A stretch of 64,000 nucleotides of DNA from NCBI RefSeq assembly GCF_036320965.1, contig NC_092226.1, forward strand, positions 23,333,002-23,397,001, read 5' to 3'. A model generated the notes under the pieces. It saw only the letters and a program-made list of their open reading frames with translations, was not told the origin of the DNA and did no database searches. Positions 14,188-25,929 of the stretch are shown here, piece by piece (position 1 is the first letter of the stretch; each line of letters begins with the position of its first letter). This DNA is from Panulirus ornatus (lineage: Eukaryota > Arthropoda > Malacostraca > Decapoda > Palinuridae). Position numbers and translations under genes: made by a program.

Positions 14188-14548
14188 AGGGATCTGATGG
14201 TAGTGTTGGTAGTCATGACGATGATGGATGACAGTGATAATGGTGATGATGACAGTAATAAAGGCCGCAAAGGGGACGGAGGGGCCTGGCTAATTATGTT
14301 TGCTCTGCTGAGCTAAATTGTTCACACTTGTCTCAGGTTACTGGCTGAGCTGTGCGGTTGTCACCACTGATATCATCGCCCCAAGTTACACACACTCTCT
14401 CTGGGGGTGAAAGGGGGGGGGGGGGATGTCTCACCTCGTCTCCCGCCTCTTCCACACGTCTGTCTGTCTGTCTGTCTGTGAAACCACAAGCTTGGGATGG
14501 AAGATTTGAGTTTTGTCTTCGCCTAGTGATGTACTGACCAAAGAGCAT
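13721..14548. other. mostly unique, with (GT)n at 14125-14187 and (TCTG)n near 14460
   Basis: Apart from a 63-bp GT tract, a poly-G run near 14408-14424 and five TCTG units, it is non-repetitive. A possible unique island lies at 13960-14060 and 14260-14350 (AAATTGTTCACACTTGTC). No gene was recognised. Confidence 0.45.
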
Positions 14549-15797
14549 ACCCCAGCCATCACAGGGGCCATCTCAGGGGGTTACCCCAGCCATCACAGGG
14601 GCCATCTCAGGGGTTTACCCCAGCCATCACAGGGGCCATCTCAGGGGTTTACCCCAGCCATCACAGGGATCATCTCAGGGGGTTACCCCAGCCATTACAG
14701 GGGCCATCTCAGGGGGTTACCCCAGCCATCACAGGGGCAATCTCAGGGGTTTACCCCAGCCATCACAGGGACCATCTCAGGGGTTTACCCCAGCCATCAC
14801 AGGGGCCATCTCAGGGGGTTACCCCAGCCATCACAGGGGCCATCTCAGGGGGTTACCCCAGCCATCGCAGGGGCCATCTCAGGGGTTTACCCCAGCCATC
14901 ACAGGGATCATCTCAGGGGGTTACCCCAGCCATCACAGGGGCCATCTCAGGGGGTTACCCCAGCCATCACAGGGGCCATCTCAGGGGGTTACCCCAGCCA
15001 TCACAGGGGCCATCTCAGGGGGTTACCCCAGCCATCACAGGGATTATCTCAGGGGGTTACCCTAGCCATCACAGGGGCCATCTCAGGGGGTTACCCCAGC
15101 CATCACAGGGGCCATCTCAGGGGTTTACCCCAGCCATCACAGGGGCCATCTCAGGGGGTTACCCCTGCCATCACAGGGGCCATCTCAGGGGGTTACCCCA
15201 GCCATCACAGGGACCATCTCAGGGGGTTACCCCAGCCATCACAGGGGCCATCTCAGGGGGTTACCCCAGCCATTACAGGGGCAATCTCAGGGGTTTACCC
15301 CAGCCATCACAGGGATCATCTCAGGGGTTTACCCCAGCCATCACAGGGATCATCTCAGGGGTTTACCCCAGCCATCACAGGGATCATCTCAGGAGGTTAC
15401 CCCAGCTATCACAGGGACCATCTCAGGGGGTTACCCCAGCTATCACAGGGGCCATCTCAGGGGGTTACCCCAGCCATCACAGGGGCTATCTCAGGGGGTT
15501 ACCCCAGCCATCACAGGGATCATCTCAGGGGGTTACCCCAGCCATCACAGGGGCCATCTCAGGGGTTTACCCCAGCCATCACAGGGACCATCTCAGGGGG
15601 TTACCCCAGCCATCACAGGGACCATCTCAGGGGGTTACCCCAGCCATCACAGGGGCCATCTCAGGGGGTTACCCCAGCCATCACAGGGACCATCTCAGGG
15701 GGTTACCCCAGCCATTATAGTGGCAATCTCAGGGGGTTACCCCAGCCATTATAGTGGCAATCTCAGGGGTTTACCCCAGCCATCTCAGGGGTTTCGT
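14549..15797. repeat. 34-bp minisatellite, about 37 copies
   Basis: The monomer combines CCAGCCATCACAGGGGCCAT with CTCAGGGGGTTACC. Adjacent CATCTCAG starts are 34 bp apart. Because 34 is not a multiple of three, the 413-codon open frame over it cycles through PAITGAISG, YPSHHRGHLRG and LPQPSQGPSQG before repeating. That rotation shows the frame is a repeat artefact. Variant monomers (GGGATCATC, GGGACCATC, ATTATAGTGG at the 3' edge) are interspersed. Confidence 0.97.
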
Positions 15798-15899
15798 CAG
15801 AGTGGAGTCTGGAGGTTTTCGTTAGTTCCTCGATTTGGCAACAATTTCGTGATCACAGTGGGTTTAGATGTTCTTTTTCTTTATAATCGCTCTGGTTTA

Positions 15900-16595
15900 T
15901 CGGTGGTAGTACTAGATGGTTTAAATGTGGTTGTAGTCATCGCTTTCCCAGTGGTTGTAGTCATCTGTTCCCTAGTGGTTGTAGTCGTCGCTCTCCCAGT
16001 GGTTGTAGTCATCTGTTTCCTAGTGGTTGTAGTCATCGCTTTCCCAGTGGTTGTAGTCATCTGCTTCCTAGTGGTTGTAGTAATCGCTTTCCCAGTGGTT
16101 GTAGTCATCTGTTCCCTAGTGGTTGTGGTCATTGGTTTCCCAGTGGTTGTAGACATCTGTTTCCTAGTGGTTGTGGTCATTGGTTTCCCAGTGGTTGTAG
16201 TCATCTGTTCCCTAGTGGTTGTGGTCATTGGTTTCCCAGTGGTTGTAGTCATCTGTTCCCTAGTGGTTGTGGTCATTGGTTTCCCAGTGGTTGTAGACAT
16301 CGGCTTCCTCAGTCATCGGTTCTCAGTGGTTGCAAGCATCGGTTTTTCAGTGGTTGTAGTAATCGGTTCCCAGTGGTTATAAGTGTCAGTTTTTCGACGG
16401 TTGAAGGCTCCGGTTTCCCAGTGGGCGTAAGAATAGTTTTTTTTTTTCAGTGGTTGCAGCCATGGGTATCCCAGTAGTTGTAGCCATCGATGTCCAAGTG
16501 GTTGTACTCATCAGTTTCCTAGTGGCTGTAGTCACCGGTCTCCCAGTGGTTGTAATAATGGACTTCCCAGTGGTCGTAGTCATCGGTTGTAGTAT
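15900..16595. repeat. 24-bp minisatellite, about 29 copies
   Basis: The monomer is GTGGTTGTAGTCATC plus an alternating GGTTTCCCA or TGTTTCCTA half, giving a partial 48-bp dimer register. As 24 is a multiple of three, both strands stay open: VVVVIGFP/VVVVICSL on plus and TTTTGKPM/TTTTREQM on minus. Neither looks like a real gene. The right half (16320-16595) is diverged. Confidence 0.96.
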
Positions 16596-16635
16596 TCAAA
16601 TGGGTGTTGTAACTAATTCAGGTGACGGTTTGTAG

Positions 16636-16735
16636 TACATGAGTACGACCTTTGAGCACAGCTGTTCAACCCTTGATCACGCTAGAGCTACCCTTGGGTA
16701 TGATGGCCTGCCCTTTGACCTGACCCTTAATTTAG
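16636..16735. repeat. palindromic minisatellite family, locus A (left arm and centre)
   Basis: It contains GTACGACCTTTGAGCAC and CAACCCTTGATCACG monomers in the reverse sense, followed by the centre TGATGGCCTGCCCTTTGACC and TGACCCTTAATTTAGGCCTG. It shares this centre with the loci near 17338, 56385 and 60612. The right arm is not evident. Confidence 0.65.
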
Positions 16736-16739
16736 GCCT

Positions 16740-17222
16740 GTTTTTGCAATGGTTGTGGTAATTGGTTGTTGCTTTAATAGTAATGTGTTTGTTGGTTCCG
16801 ATCAGGGTGGAATGGTTGGTTTGGTTTAATCGGTGGTTTGATAGTGGTTACGTTGCCTGGTTTAGCTATCAATAGTGGTAGTGGTGGCTGGTTTAAAAGT
16901 GGTTATTAAGGTTGGTTTGTAGTGGTTGTGCCGGCCGGTTTAGCAACAAATGCAGTGGTTGTAATGACGATGGTTGGTGCTGGTTGGTTTATGGTGACTG
17001 CAATGAAAGGTGGAGTAAAAGCTGCGTCGGTTGGCACAGGGTTGGTTACACTGGTCGCGTTAGTGGTGGCTGGTTTGGTTAGGCTAATGGTGGGTGGGTT
17101 GGTTAGGTTAGTGGCGGCTGGGTTAAGTTAGGTTACTGGTGGCTGGGTAGGCTAGGGTAGTGATGGTTGGGTTGGTTAGGTTAGTGGTGGCTGATTTGAT
17201 TAGGTAAGTGGTAGTTGGGTTG
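16740..17222. repeat. degenerate G/T-rich repeats (GGTTAGTGGTGGCTGG)
   Basis: Variants of GGTTAGGTTAGTGGTGGCTGGGTT recur roughly every 24-30 bp from 17040, with looser GGTTGGTTT repeats before that. They probably seeded the adjacent pure TTAGG run. Confidence 0.75.
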
Positions 17223-17272
17223 ATTAGGTTAGGTTAGGTTAGGTTAGGTTAGGTTAGGTTAGGTTAGGTTAG
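17223..17272 (+). repeat. interstitial (TTAGG)10 telomere-type repeat
   Basis: Ten uninterrupted TTAGG units, the canonical arthropod telomere unit. The flanks contain scattered GGTTAGGTTAG inside a degenerate minisatellite. It could therefore be slippage from that minisatellite and not an ancestral telomere or a telomere-repair insertion. Confidence 0.92.
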
Positions 17273-17337
17273 ACTCACGGTGGCTGGACTGCTCAGGATA
17301 GTGGTGGCTGGATTGGCTGGGTTCGTGGTGTTTGTTG

Positions 17338-17612
17338 TGACGGTACGACCCTTGAGTACGACGGAACGACCCACTGGGGTGTGAGGGCCAGGCCTGTGAC
17401 CCTACCCTTAAGGGTCACGCTCAAGGGCAGGCCTTCATCCTCAAGGATCACACATGCCACCGTCGTCCCTGAAGGGATTCACGTTCATGCTCAAGGGTCG
17501 TACCGTCGTGCTCAAGACTTACACCGTCGTGCTCAAGGGTTACACCGTCGTGCTCAAGGGCTACACTGTCGTGCTCAAGGGTTACACTGTCATGTCGTCG
17601 TTCTAAAGAAAC
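17338..17612. repeat. palindromic minisatellite family, locus B (both arms)
   Basis: The left arm has reverse-sense monomers (GTACGACCCTTGAGTACGAC). The centre is a perfect ACCCTTAAGGGT palindrome at 17404-17415, flanked outside by AGGCCTG and CAGGCCT. The right arm from about 17450 has forward monomers GGTTACACCGTCGTGCTCAAG with a 21-bp period. The 7-residue open-frame repeat (GLHRRAQ) reflects the period. Confidence 0.85.
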
Positions 17613-17654
17613 CAGGAAGACGATCCGTTTCCTACAGGACGTTTCAGTACGCGT

Positions 17655-18168
17655 GGTCTGCTGGGGTGAGCCTGGACAGTGTTGGTCCTGCTGGGGTGAT
17701 CCTGGACAGCAGTGGTCTGCTGGGGTGAGCCTGGACAGTGTTGGTCCTGCTGGGGTGATCCTGGACAGTGTTGGTCCTGCTGGGGTGATCCTGGATAGCA
17801 GTGGTCTGCTGGGGTGAGCCTGGACAGCAGTGGTCCTGCTGGGGTGAGCCTGGACAGTGTTGGTCCTGCTGGGGTGATCCTGGACAGCAGTGGTCCTGCT
17901 GGGGTGATCCTGGACAGTGTTGGTCCAGCTGGGGTGATCCTGGACAGTGCTGGTCCTGCTGGGGTGATCCTGGACAGTGCTGGTCCTGCTGGGGTGAGCC
18001 TGGACAGCAGTGGTCTGCTGGGGTGAGCCTGGACAGTGCTGGTCCTGCTGGGGTGATCCTGGACAGTGTTGGTCCTGCTGGGGTTAGCCTGGACAGCAGT
18101 GGTCTGCTGGGGTGAGCCTGGACAGTGTTGGTCCTGCTGGGGTGAGCCTGGACAGTGCTGGTCCAGGA
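17655..18168. repeat. 29-30-bp minisatellite, about 17 copies
   Basis: The monomer is CTGGGGTGATCCTGGACAGT plus GTTGGTCCTG, with GTGAGCC and CAGCAGTGGT variants. Copies with GGTCTG in place of GGTCCTG are one base shorter. Open frames (GVILDSVGPA, CWGDPGQCWS) are artefacts of the period. Confidence 0.96.
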
Positions 18169-18243
18169 TATAAGGAAGCAGTGGCCTTGTGCAGCAATAA
18201 TATAAAGACGACTGTCACTCAGATACCTGAGCTAATAAAATAT

Positions 18244-18478
18244 AAAGGGGTTACTCATCTGGGGGTGCCGGAGGGTAACTCATTCGGTGTGCTGGAGGGT
18301 AACTTATGTGGGGTATCGAGGGATAACTCATCTAGGGTACCTGAGGGTACTTTATTTGGGGTGCCAGAAGGTAACTCATCTGGAATAACGAAGTGTAACT
18401 CATCTCGGGTACCTGAGGGTACTTTATCTGTGGCACCAGAGGGTAAATAATGTTGGGTACCGGAGGGGAACTCATCTG
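18244..18478. repeat. 24-bp minisatellite, about 9-10 diverged copies
   Basis: The monomer is close to GAGGGTAACTCATCT plus GGGGTGCCG. It translates as GVPEGNSS. Confidence 0.9.
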
Positions 18479-18479
18479 G

Positions 18480-19170
<691 letters not shown>

Positions 19171-19375
19171 TGCGCTCATGAAGAACAAGCAGGTGCCATT
19201 TTCCTCTTCCTCCTCCTTCCTTCTCCTTTCCTCCACCTCCACTGCCTACTCCTCCTCCTCCTCTTCCTTGCCCTCCTTTAACTATTTCCTCTGTTTACAA
19301 AGACCTAAATCCATAGATAAACTAAGAATAATAAGAAAATCTCGAGGGAAATTGAACTGTGGGGATATAATACCC

Positions 19376-19893
19376 CACCACCTGCAGCATTATCGTCTAC
19401 CACCTGTAGCACCACCCTCCACCACCTGCTGCATTACCCTCCACCACCACCAGCACTACCCTCCACCACCTGCAGCATTACTCCCCACCACCTGCAACAC
19501 CACCCTTCACCACTTGCAGCATTACCCTCCACCACCTGCAGCATTACTCCCTACCACCTGCAAACTAACTACCCACCACCATCTGCAGCACTACCCTCCA
19601 CCACCTGCAGCATTACCCTCTACCACCTCAGCACTACCCTCCACCGCCTGCAGCACTGCCTTCCATCACCTGCAGCATTACTCCCCACCACCTGCAATAC
19701 TACCCTCCACCACCTGCAGCGTTACCCTCCACCACCTGCAGCGTTACCCTCCACCACCTGCAGCGTTACCCTCCACCACCCGCAGCATTACCCTCTTCCG
19801 CCTGCAGCATTACTCTCCACTACCTGCATCACTACCCTCCACCACCTGCAGCATTACTCTCCACCACCCGCAGCATTACTCTCCACCACCACC
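19376..19893. repeat. 22-bp minisatellite, about 23 copies
   Basis: The monomer is CATTACCCTCCACCACCTGC plus AG, with AGCACTACC and CTCCCC variants. The 275-codon plus-strand frame from 19178 is mostly this array plus an upstream Ser-rich CT-rich stretch, and is not supported as a gene. Confidence 0.95.
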
Positions 19894-19989
19894 AACCTTG
19901 CAGGGGAGGAGCCCTCCGCGCCACGGTGGTGGTGGTGTTGGTGGTGGTGGTGGGGGATCCTCCAGCACCCGCCCTGGCCGTCATCTTCC

Positions 19990-20640
19990 AGCAGACGTCC
20001 AGTAAAATGTTCCAGTTACGACGGGGGAGGATCGCGGGGGCCTGGCTAAGCGCTGGGTAAACAAACATGGCCCCGCACCCTGTACTTAGTCGGCCGTGTT
20101 CGCTTTTAATTAACTAATTATCATAAATCAGCCGTGTCACGTGGTCTCGCGTGTCCAGACCTCGACTGGAGCCTCCAGCGAGTGGTCTCCCAGGCCCCCG
20201 CCTAGGACGCCGGCAGCAGGTTTCCAGCGGCCACGGGCCAGCGGACGCCCTTCGAAGGTTTCCAACAGCAAAGGGATATTTGGAGGAGGCCAGACACAGT
20301 GTAAGTTTTTGTAAGGGGGCGGGTGGAATACCTGTTCTCTCTCATAGGCGGTGTATGCTCGTGGCCTGTACCCTCGTCTTCAGCGATTGTGTTAACTACA
20401 ATAATATCTCCGGACGACCGGGCCATAAAGACGACCCCGAGTTCCAGCGCCGCTCTCGACGTTCGTCCCAAGCGCGGTAAGACCCATAGTTCGCCCTCCC
20501 TCACAACACGCGGATGGGCCCTTTGGCTAAGGGCTATTGAAATGCAAATTTTAATAATTATCAACTTGCTGGCGCATAAGCCATGACTGCATTTTAAAGA
20601 GCTGTCAGGGAGTCCAATCTGCAACATGATCTTGGCTTGT
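19990..20640. promoter_or_regulatory. unique GC-rich island with homeodomain- and POU-like sites
   Basis: About 650 bp without tandem repeats lies between two minisatellite blocks. It contains TTAATTAA at 20107-20114, TAATTA at 20115-20120 followed by TCATAAA, and a perfect octamer ATGCAAAT at 20542-20549 next to TTAATAATTA. A splice-donor-like CAGT|GTAAGT lies at 20297-20306. Open frames on both strands are 87-141 codons and unrecognised. It could be an enhancer, a promoter with a 5' exon, or merely unique DNA. No conservation data are available here. Confidence 0.35.
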
Positions 20641-20689
20641 TCAGCTACAGAGTCTCTGGTTGTTCGAACATGATGTATTGCACGCGTTG

Positions 20690-21250
20690 GGGCAGCCCCC
20701 TCGATGGCAGTGGTGGTGGAGGAAGAGGGAGGGAGAGGGGGCCACTGGTGGTGGTGGTGGAGAGGGGCTTGAATGTAGTGGGGGGGGGGGGGAGGCTGTC
20801 AGTGATGGCGAGACTACAAATGTTGGAGGATGACAGTCGTGGTCTAGTGGGGGGGGGAAAGGATGTGGTGATGGTGGTGGTGATGGTGCGGTGGTGAGGA
20901 TGAGAGTACTGATGGAGACATATGGTGGTGAGGGAGATGGTTCTGAGGTGATGATAGGGGTATGCCGCCTACGATGGATATTGGAATAGTAATGGTGGGG
21001 GAGTTTTCCTCTGAGAAATGATGGAGAAAACGATGGTGATGGTGGTGAACGAATGATGGTGATGGTGGAGAATGAATGATGATGTTGGAAAGTGTGAAAG
21101 CTACTAACGACACAGGAAGTGATTGTGATGGGTGGAGCAGATAGGTGTGGTGATGACTGAGAACGTGACTGACTGACGAGCGAGACTGTAATGCTGGTGA
21201 TGGTGCAACTCATGAGGTGATAATGAGGATAATGGTAGTGATGTTGGAGA
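20690..21250. repeat. low-complexity (GGT/GAT)-rich region
   Basis: GTGGTGGTGG, poly-G (20780-20792, 20849-20858) and GATGGTGATGG runs. The His/Ser/Pro-rich minus-strand frames are artefacts. Confidence 0.85.
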
Positions 21251-21296
21251 GGAAATGCTGGTGATGAAAAATGGAGTGCAAAGGGGGGGTGCTAGT

Positions 21297-21297
<1 letters not shown>

Positions 21298-21361
<64 letters not shown>

Positions 21362-21380
21362 TTCTCTCTCTCTCTCTCTT
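21298..21380. repeat. (TC)n microsatellite
   Basis: About 60 bp of pure TC, then a TATT interruption and a further short TC run. Confidence 0.97.
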
Positions 21381-21592
21381 CCTCTTCCATGTGGGACCCA
21401 GCTCTTCTGTTCCCCCCGGCGAGCGCTGCGTCTCCCGTCGTAACTCTCCTTATCTCCTGCTCCGTAATCAGCCATTGTAACTCGAGCCTGGCCGCATGAT
21501 GGAGGTGAGAGGGGTCACTTCTGGGCAAGCGGGACAAACGACCCAGAGAAAATAGGCCGGAATAATGGCGGGAACCAGAGGGTGGAAGGATA

Positions 21593-22252
21593 AGCCAAGA
21601 TGTACTGACACGGGGCAGTACTAACACGGGTAGTAACAGAGTAGTACTAACACGGGAAGTAACAGAGTAGTACCAACACGGGGCAGTACTAACACGGGTA
21701 GTAACAGAGTAGTACTAACACGGGGCAGTACTAACACGGGGTAGTACTAACACAGGTAGTAACAGAGTAGTACTAACACGGGGTAGTACGAACACGGGAA
21801 GTAACAGAGTAGTACTAACACGGGGTAGTACTAACACAGGTAGTAACAGAGTAGTACTAACACGGGGCAGTACTAACACGGGTAGTAACAGAGTAGTACT
21901 AACACGAGGTATTACTAACACGGGTAGTAACAGAGTAGTACTAACACGGGGTAGTACTAACACGGGTAGTAACAGAGTAGTACTGACACGGGGTAGCACT
22001 AACACGGGTAGTAACAGAGTAGTACTAACACGGGGTAGTACTAACACGGGTAGTAACAGAGTAGTACTGACACGGGGTAGTACTAACACGGGTAGTAACA
22101 GAGTAGTATTAAAACGGGGCAGTACTAACACGGGTAGTAACAGAGTAGTACTAACACGAGGTATTACTAACACGGGTAGTAATAGAGTAGTGCTAACACG
22201 GGGTAGTACTAACACGGGTAGTAACAGAGTAGTACTAACACGAGTAGTAAAA
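21593..22252. repeat. 42-bp minisatellite, about 15 copies
   Basis: The unit alternates GGGTAGTAACAGAGTAGTAC and TAACACGGGGTAGTACTAAC, so it is a composite of two related half-units. On the minus strand the 14-residue repeat VLVLPRVSTTLLLP gives a 166-codon frame that is an artefact. Confidence 0.96.
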
Positions 22253-22562
22253 GGATAGCACTAACATGGGTAGTAACAGGGAAGTACTAACTCGGGGTAG
22301 CAATAGGGTAGTACCAAAAACGGGCAGTAACGAGGCAGTACTAACACGGGGCAGTAAGATGGTAGTACTAATACGGGACAGTAACAGGGGAGCATCAACA
22401 CGGAGCAATAACAGGGCGGTACTAACACGGGGCAGTAACTGGGTAATACTAAAAAGGGGCAGTAACAGGGAAGTACTAAAAAATGGGGCAGTAACAGGGT
22501 AGTACTGATACGGAGCAGTAACAGGGTAGTATTAACACGGGGCAGTAACAGAGCAGTATGCA
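22253..22562. repeat. diverged extension of the 42-bp array, about 27-bp units
   Basis: Related GGGCAGTAACAGGGTAGTAC and TAACACGG words persist with substitutions and shorter spacing. This looks like an older edge of the neighbouring array. Confidence 0.85.
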
Positions 22563-22826
22563 CAACCTACACACGCTACAAGCTAGACTGTCATATCTGA
22601 TGGTTTAGAGTCTGTAGAGGATGTACAGCAGATCTTGCGGTGGGCGTGGAAGGGAGGTAGAGGGAGGCAGCATGAGGGAGGGAGACGAGTGGATGAGGAT
22701 AGAATGCAAGACGGTGCAGGGTCGAGGATGGCACAGAGGATAGGAGTCTCACCCGTCCATGACCAGTGCCAGATATCAACATCTGAACTACGCCAGGGAG
22801 AATCTACTGGGTAAAGTAACACCGGA

Positions 22827-23455
22827 TTGCATAACCGGTCATACGTTGGTCTCTTATCTTTTCCAAGATTTTCTTTTAATCCAAGAATATCTTGGGTATC
22901 ATTGCAACTTGATCTTACGTTGGTCAGGCCACATTTAGATTATGCGGTACAATTTTGGGCTCCGTACTATGCAGTTGATATAGAATGTTTAAGAGAAAGT
23001 ACAAAATCGAATGACAAAAATGATCCCTGGAATTTGAAACCTCACTTATGAAGAAAGGTTAAAAAGACTGAATTTACACTCACTTAAGAGGAGGAGGGCG
23101 AGAGGGGAATTGACTCAAGTTTTTAAATGGGTGAAGGGCATGTACAGCAGATACATGAATAAAGTTCTTAGAATGGCACCACCGTATAGGACATGAAACA
23201 ATGGATATAAATTAGAAAAAAATAGATTCAAGTCGGACGTGGGTAAATATTGGCTCGGGAATAGGGCACTAGATTTATGGAACAAGCTGCCAAGTACAGT
23301 AGTGGAAGCTAGGTCTTTAGGTAGCTTTAAACGAAGGTTGGATAATGTGTTTATGGGTTCAGGAGGTTGGTTGTAAGGTGGACAGGTTCAGGATCTGCCT
23401 TACTTGGGCCAATAGGCCTCTTGCAGAGTCCTCAGTTTTAATGTTCTTTGTTCTT
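22827..23455 (+). mobile_element. CR1-like LINE relic, RT C-terminus and 3' tail
   Basis: An open stretch at 22827-23051 includes LTLVRPHLDYAVQFWAPYY, the conserved LVRPxLEYA..W.P block after the RT palm. After frameshifts come YEERLKRL-like (near 23046) and RALDLWNKLPSTVVEARSL-like (near 23263-23320) segments and FKRRLDNVF. The tail CTTGGGCCAATAGGCCTCTT near 23405, then ATGTTCTTTGTTCTT, is a typical CR1-type 3' end. Stop codons interrupt it throughout. (TA)n follows at 23456. Confidence 0.88.
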
Positions 23456-23475
23456 TATATATATATATATATATA
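23456..23475. repeat. short (TA)n
   Basis: Ten TA units lie between the LINE 3' end and the Penelope-like palindrome. Confidence 0.95.
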
Positions 23476-23530
23476 GTAAATCACATACAAACGTGAAGCG
23501 CTGACATGAGAAATCTTGCTGGAAACATAA

Positions 23531-24010
23531 CTCCAAGCTTGCGACTGTATTTCAAGACATTTTCAAAGATACAGTCAACATGAAGAAGAGAATATACATA
23601 AAAAACCAGCCCACACCACAGCTGAGGAAACAAGGAACAGTTGATCTCAGAAACAAGGAACAGTAGACCAGAACGGTAGAGTGACCTGTCTCTACCTGGC
23701 AAAGGACGTCAGGTCAGCTACTGCTTTCTTAATTGAACCACATTTCAAACAAAGATTTCATTTAAGATATCATCTAATATACACATTCTTTCATTCATGT
23801 TTATGGTGCTGTTAACTTTGATAAGAGAGGTATCAACAATAAACCTTTCTATAAGCGACACACGAGGGTAAACGATTTTTGACTCCCCACAATTCATTGG
23901 ATGTGAATAACCTTCTACGTGTTTGAATATTGAGCTGATTCCGAGGTCGTCCCTACAGAATATTCATGCTGCTGAATCCTTTCCTTTAAGGTTTTACCCG
24001 TTTAGCCAAT
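23531..24010 (-). mobile_element. Penelope-like element 3' end, left arm of palindrome
   Basis: Read on the minus strand, this is a 5'-truncated retroelement end. It begins SIG*TGKTLKERI at 24010 and continues with SHPMNCGESKIVYPRVSLIE and then RFIVDTSLIKVNSTINMNER. The pattern YIGxTGK...R...H...E...LI..N matches the C-terminal half of the GIY-YIG endonuclease that ends Penelope-like elements. The noncoding tail includes GTGGTGTGGGCTGG and CAAGCTTGGAG. Internal stops mark it as dead. The assignment rests on these motifs only. Confidence 0.6.
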
Positions 24011-24037
24011 ACTCATGAAAAGCCTGTAATAAGATGC

Positions 24038-24507
24038 ATTGACCAAATGGGTAAATCTTTAAAGACGATGCAGCAGGGTAAATATTCTGTAAGACAGCTT
24101 CGGGATCAAATTCAATATTCAAACATAGAGAAGATTATTCACATCCAATGAACTGAGGGAGTCCAAAAGCTGTTTACCCTTGTGTATCACTTACTGAAAG
24201 GCTTATTGTTGAATCTTCTCTTATCAAAGTTAACAGTACTCTGCATATGGATGAAGGAATGTATAAAGTAGATAATATCTTCATGAAGTCTGTGTTGAAA
24301 TGTGGTATAATTAAGAAAGCAGTAGGTGACCTGACGTCCCTTGCCAGGTAAAGGGACAGGTCACTTTCCCGTCCTGGTCCAGATGTTTCCCTGACCAACT
24401 GTTCCTTGTCTTCAGCTGTGGTGTGGGCTGGTTTCGTGTATATAGTCTCTTCATGTTGCCTCCATATCCCTGAAAATAGCTTGAAATACAGTCGAAAGCT
24501 TGGAACT
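24038..24507 (+). mobile_element. Penelope-like element 3' end, right arm of palindrome
   Basis: This is the near-mirror of the left arm. It opens with CIDQMGKSLK, then SHPMN*, AVYPCVSLTERLIVESSLIK and VNSTLHMDEGMYKVDNIF, followed by a noncoding tail ending in GAAAGCTTGGAAC. Both copies are truncated at the same YIGQTGK-like codons and joined through a 27-bp spacer (24011-24037). (CA)n and (TA)n tracts follow. Confidence 0.6.
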
Positions 24508-24533
24508 TTTGTTTTCATCATTCCACCCAACGC

Positions 24534-25455
<922 letters not shown>

Positions 25456-25462
25456 ACGGTCC

Positions 25463-25680
25463 TCAGGCGACACGCTCTTGGTAACCCCCAACCCTATTAC
25501 AAAAAGTTGCTCCTCTGACGTACGTCTTCTGTTGCCTTCCACTATTCGATCCACCGGAAAAATGTCTCTCCCTTATGCCTGTCTTGAAATCCAGTTTCTT
25601 TATCAACCTGCTGTTAGGGACGATGTCAAACGCCTTCTGCCACTCCAAGAATATACAATCCACCCATTACCCTCATCTGT
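25463..25680 (-). mobile_element. LINE reverse transcriptase fragment, minus strand
   Basis: The minus-strand frame begins MDCIFLEWQKAFDIVPNSRL, matching the RT palm block (YLDFxKAFDxVPHxRL) that holds the first catalytic aspartate; here the D is replaced by E in FLEW. IKKLDFKTGIR and then TYVRGATF, like the VVVRGAxS block, follow. It is isolated and decayed. Confidence 0.8.
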
Positions 25681-25689
25681 TTAGAGATT

Positions 25690-25890
25690 CTGATGCAAAG
25701 AGAAAGCAATGTAGATGAAATGATTTTGGTGAAGTTGATGACTCTATGGTGAAGGTAATGAGATCATGGTGGAGGTAGTGAGAGAATGTGTTGCGGTTGG
25801 GGAGAAATAATGGTAAGATCGCACTGGCGACTATGGTGAGTCCAGTGGGAGGGAAGCTGCTTAAAGAACAATGCCAAGATGGACCTGAAA

Positions 25891-25929
<39 letters not shown>

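Noticed and set aside
14513..15754. 413-codon plus-strand open frame
   Set aside because: It is the translation of a 34-bp tandem repeat. The three rotating peptide units (ITGAISG, HRGHLRG, PSQGPSQG) follow directly from 34 not being divisible by three.
15720..16382. Possible membrane protein (VVVVICSL repeats)
   Set aside because: The hydrophobic pattern is the translation of the 24-bp GTGGTTGTAGTCATC repeat. The opposite strand is equally open (TTTTGKPM).
19178..20005. 275-codon His/Pro-rich frame
   Set aside because: It is mostly a 22-bp minisatellite plus CT-rich low-complexity DNA, with no domain.
23490..23530. Hammerhead ribozyme near the Penelope-like end (CTGACATGAG...GAAA)
   Set aside because: The core CUGANGA...GAAA is not met because of an insertion, and I could not pair the required stems.
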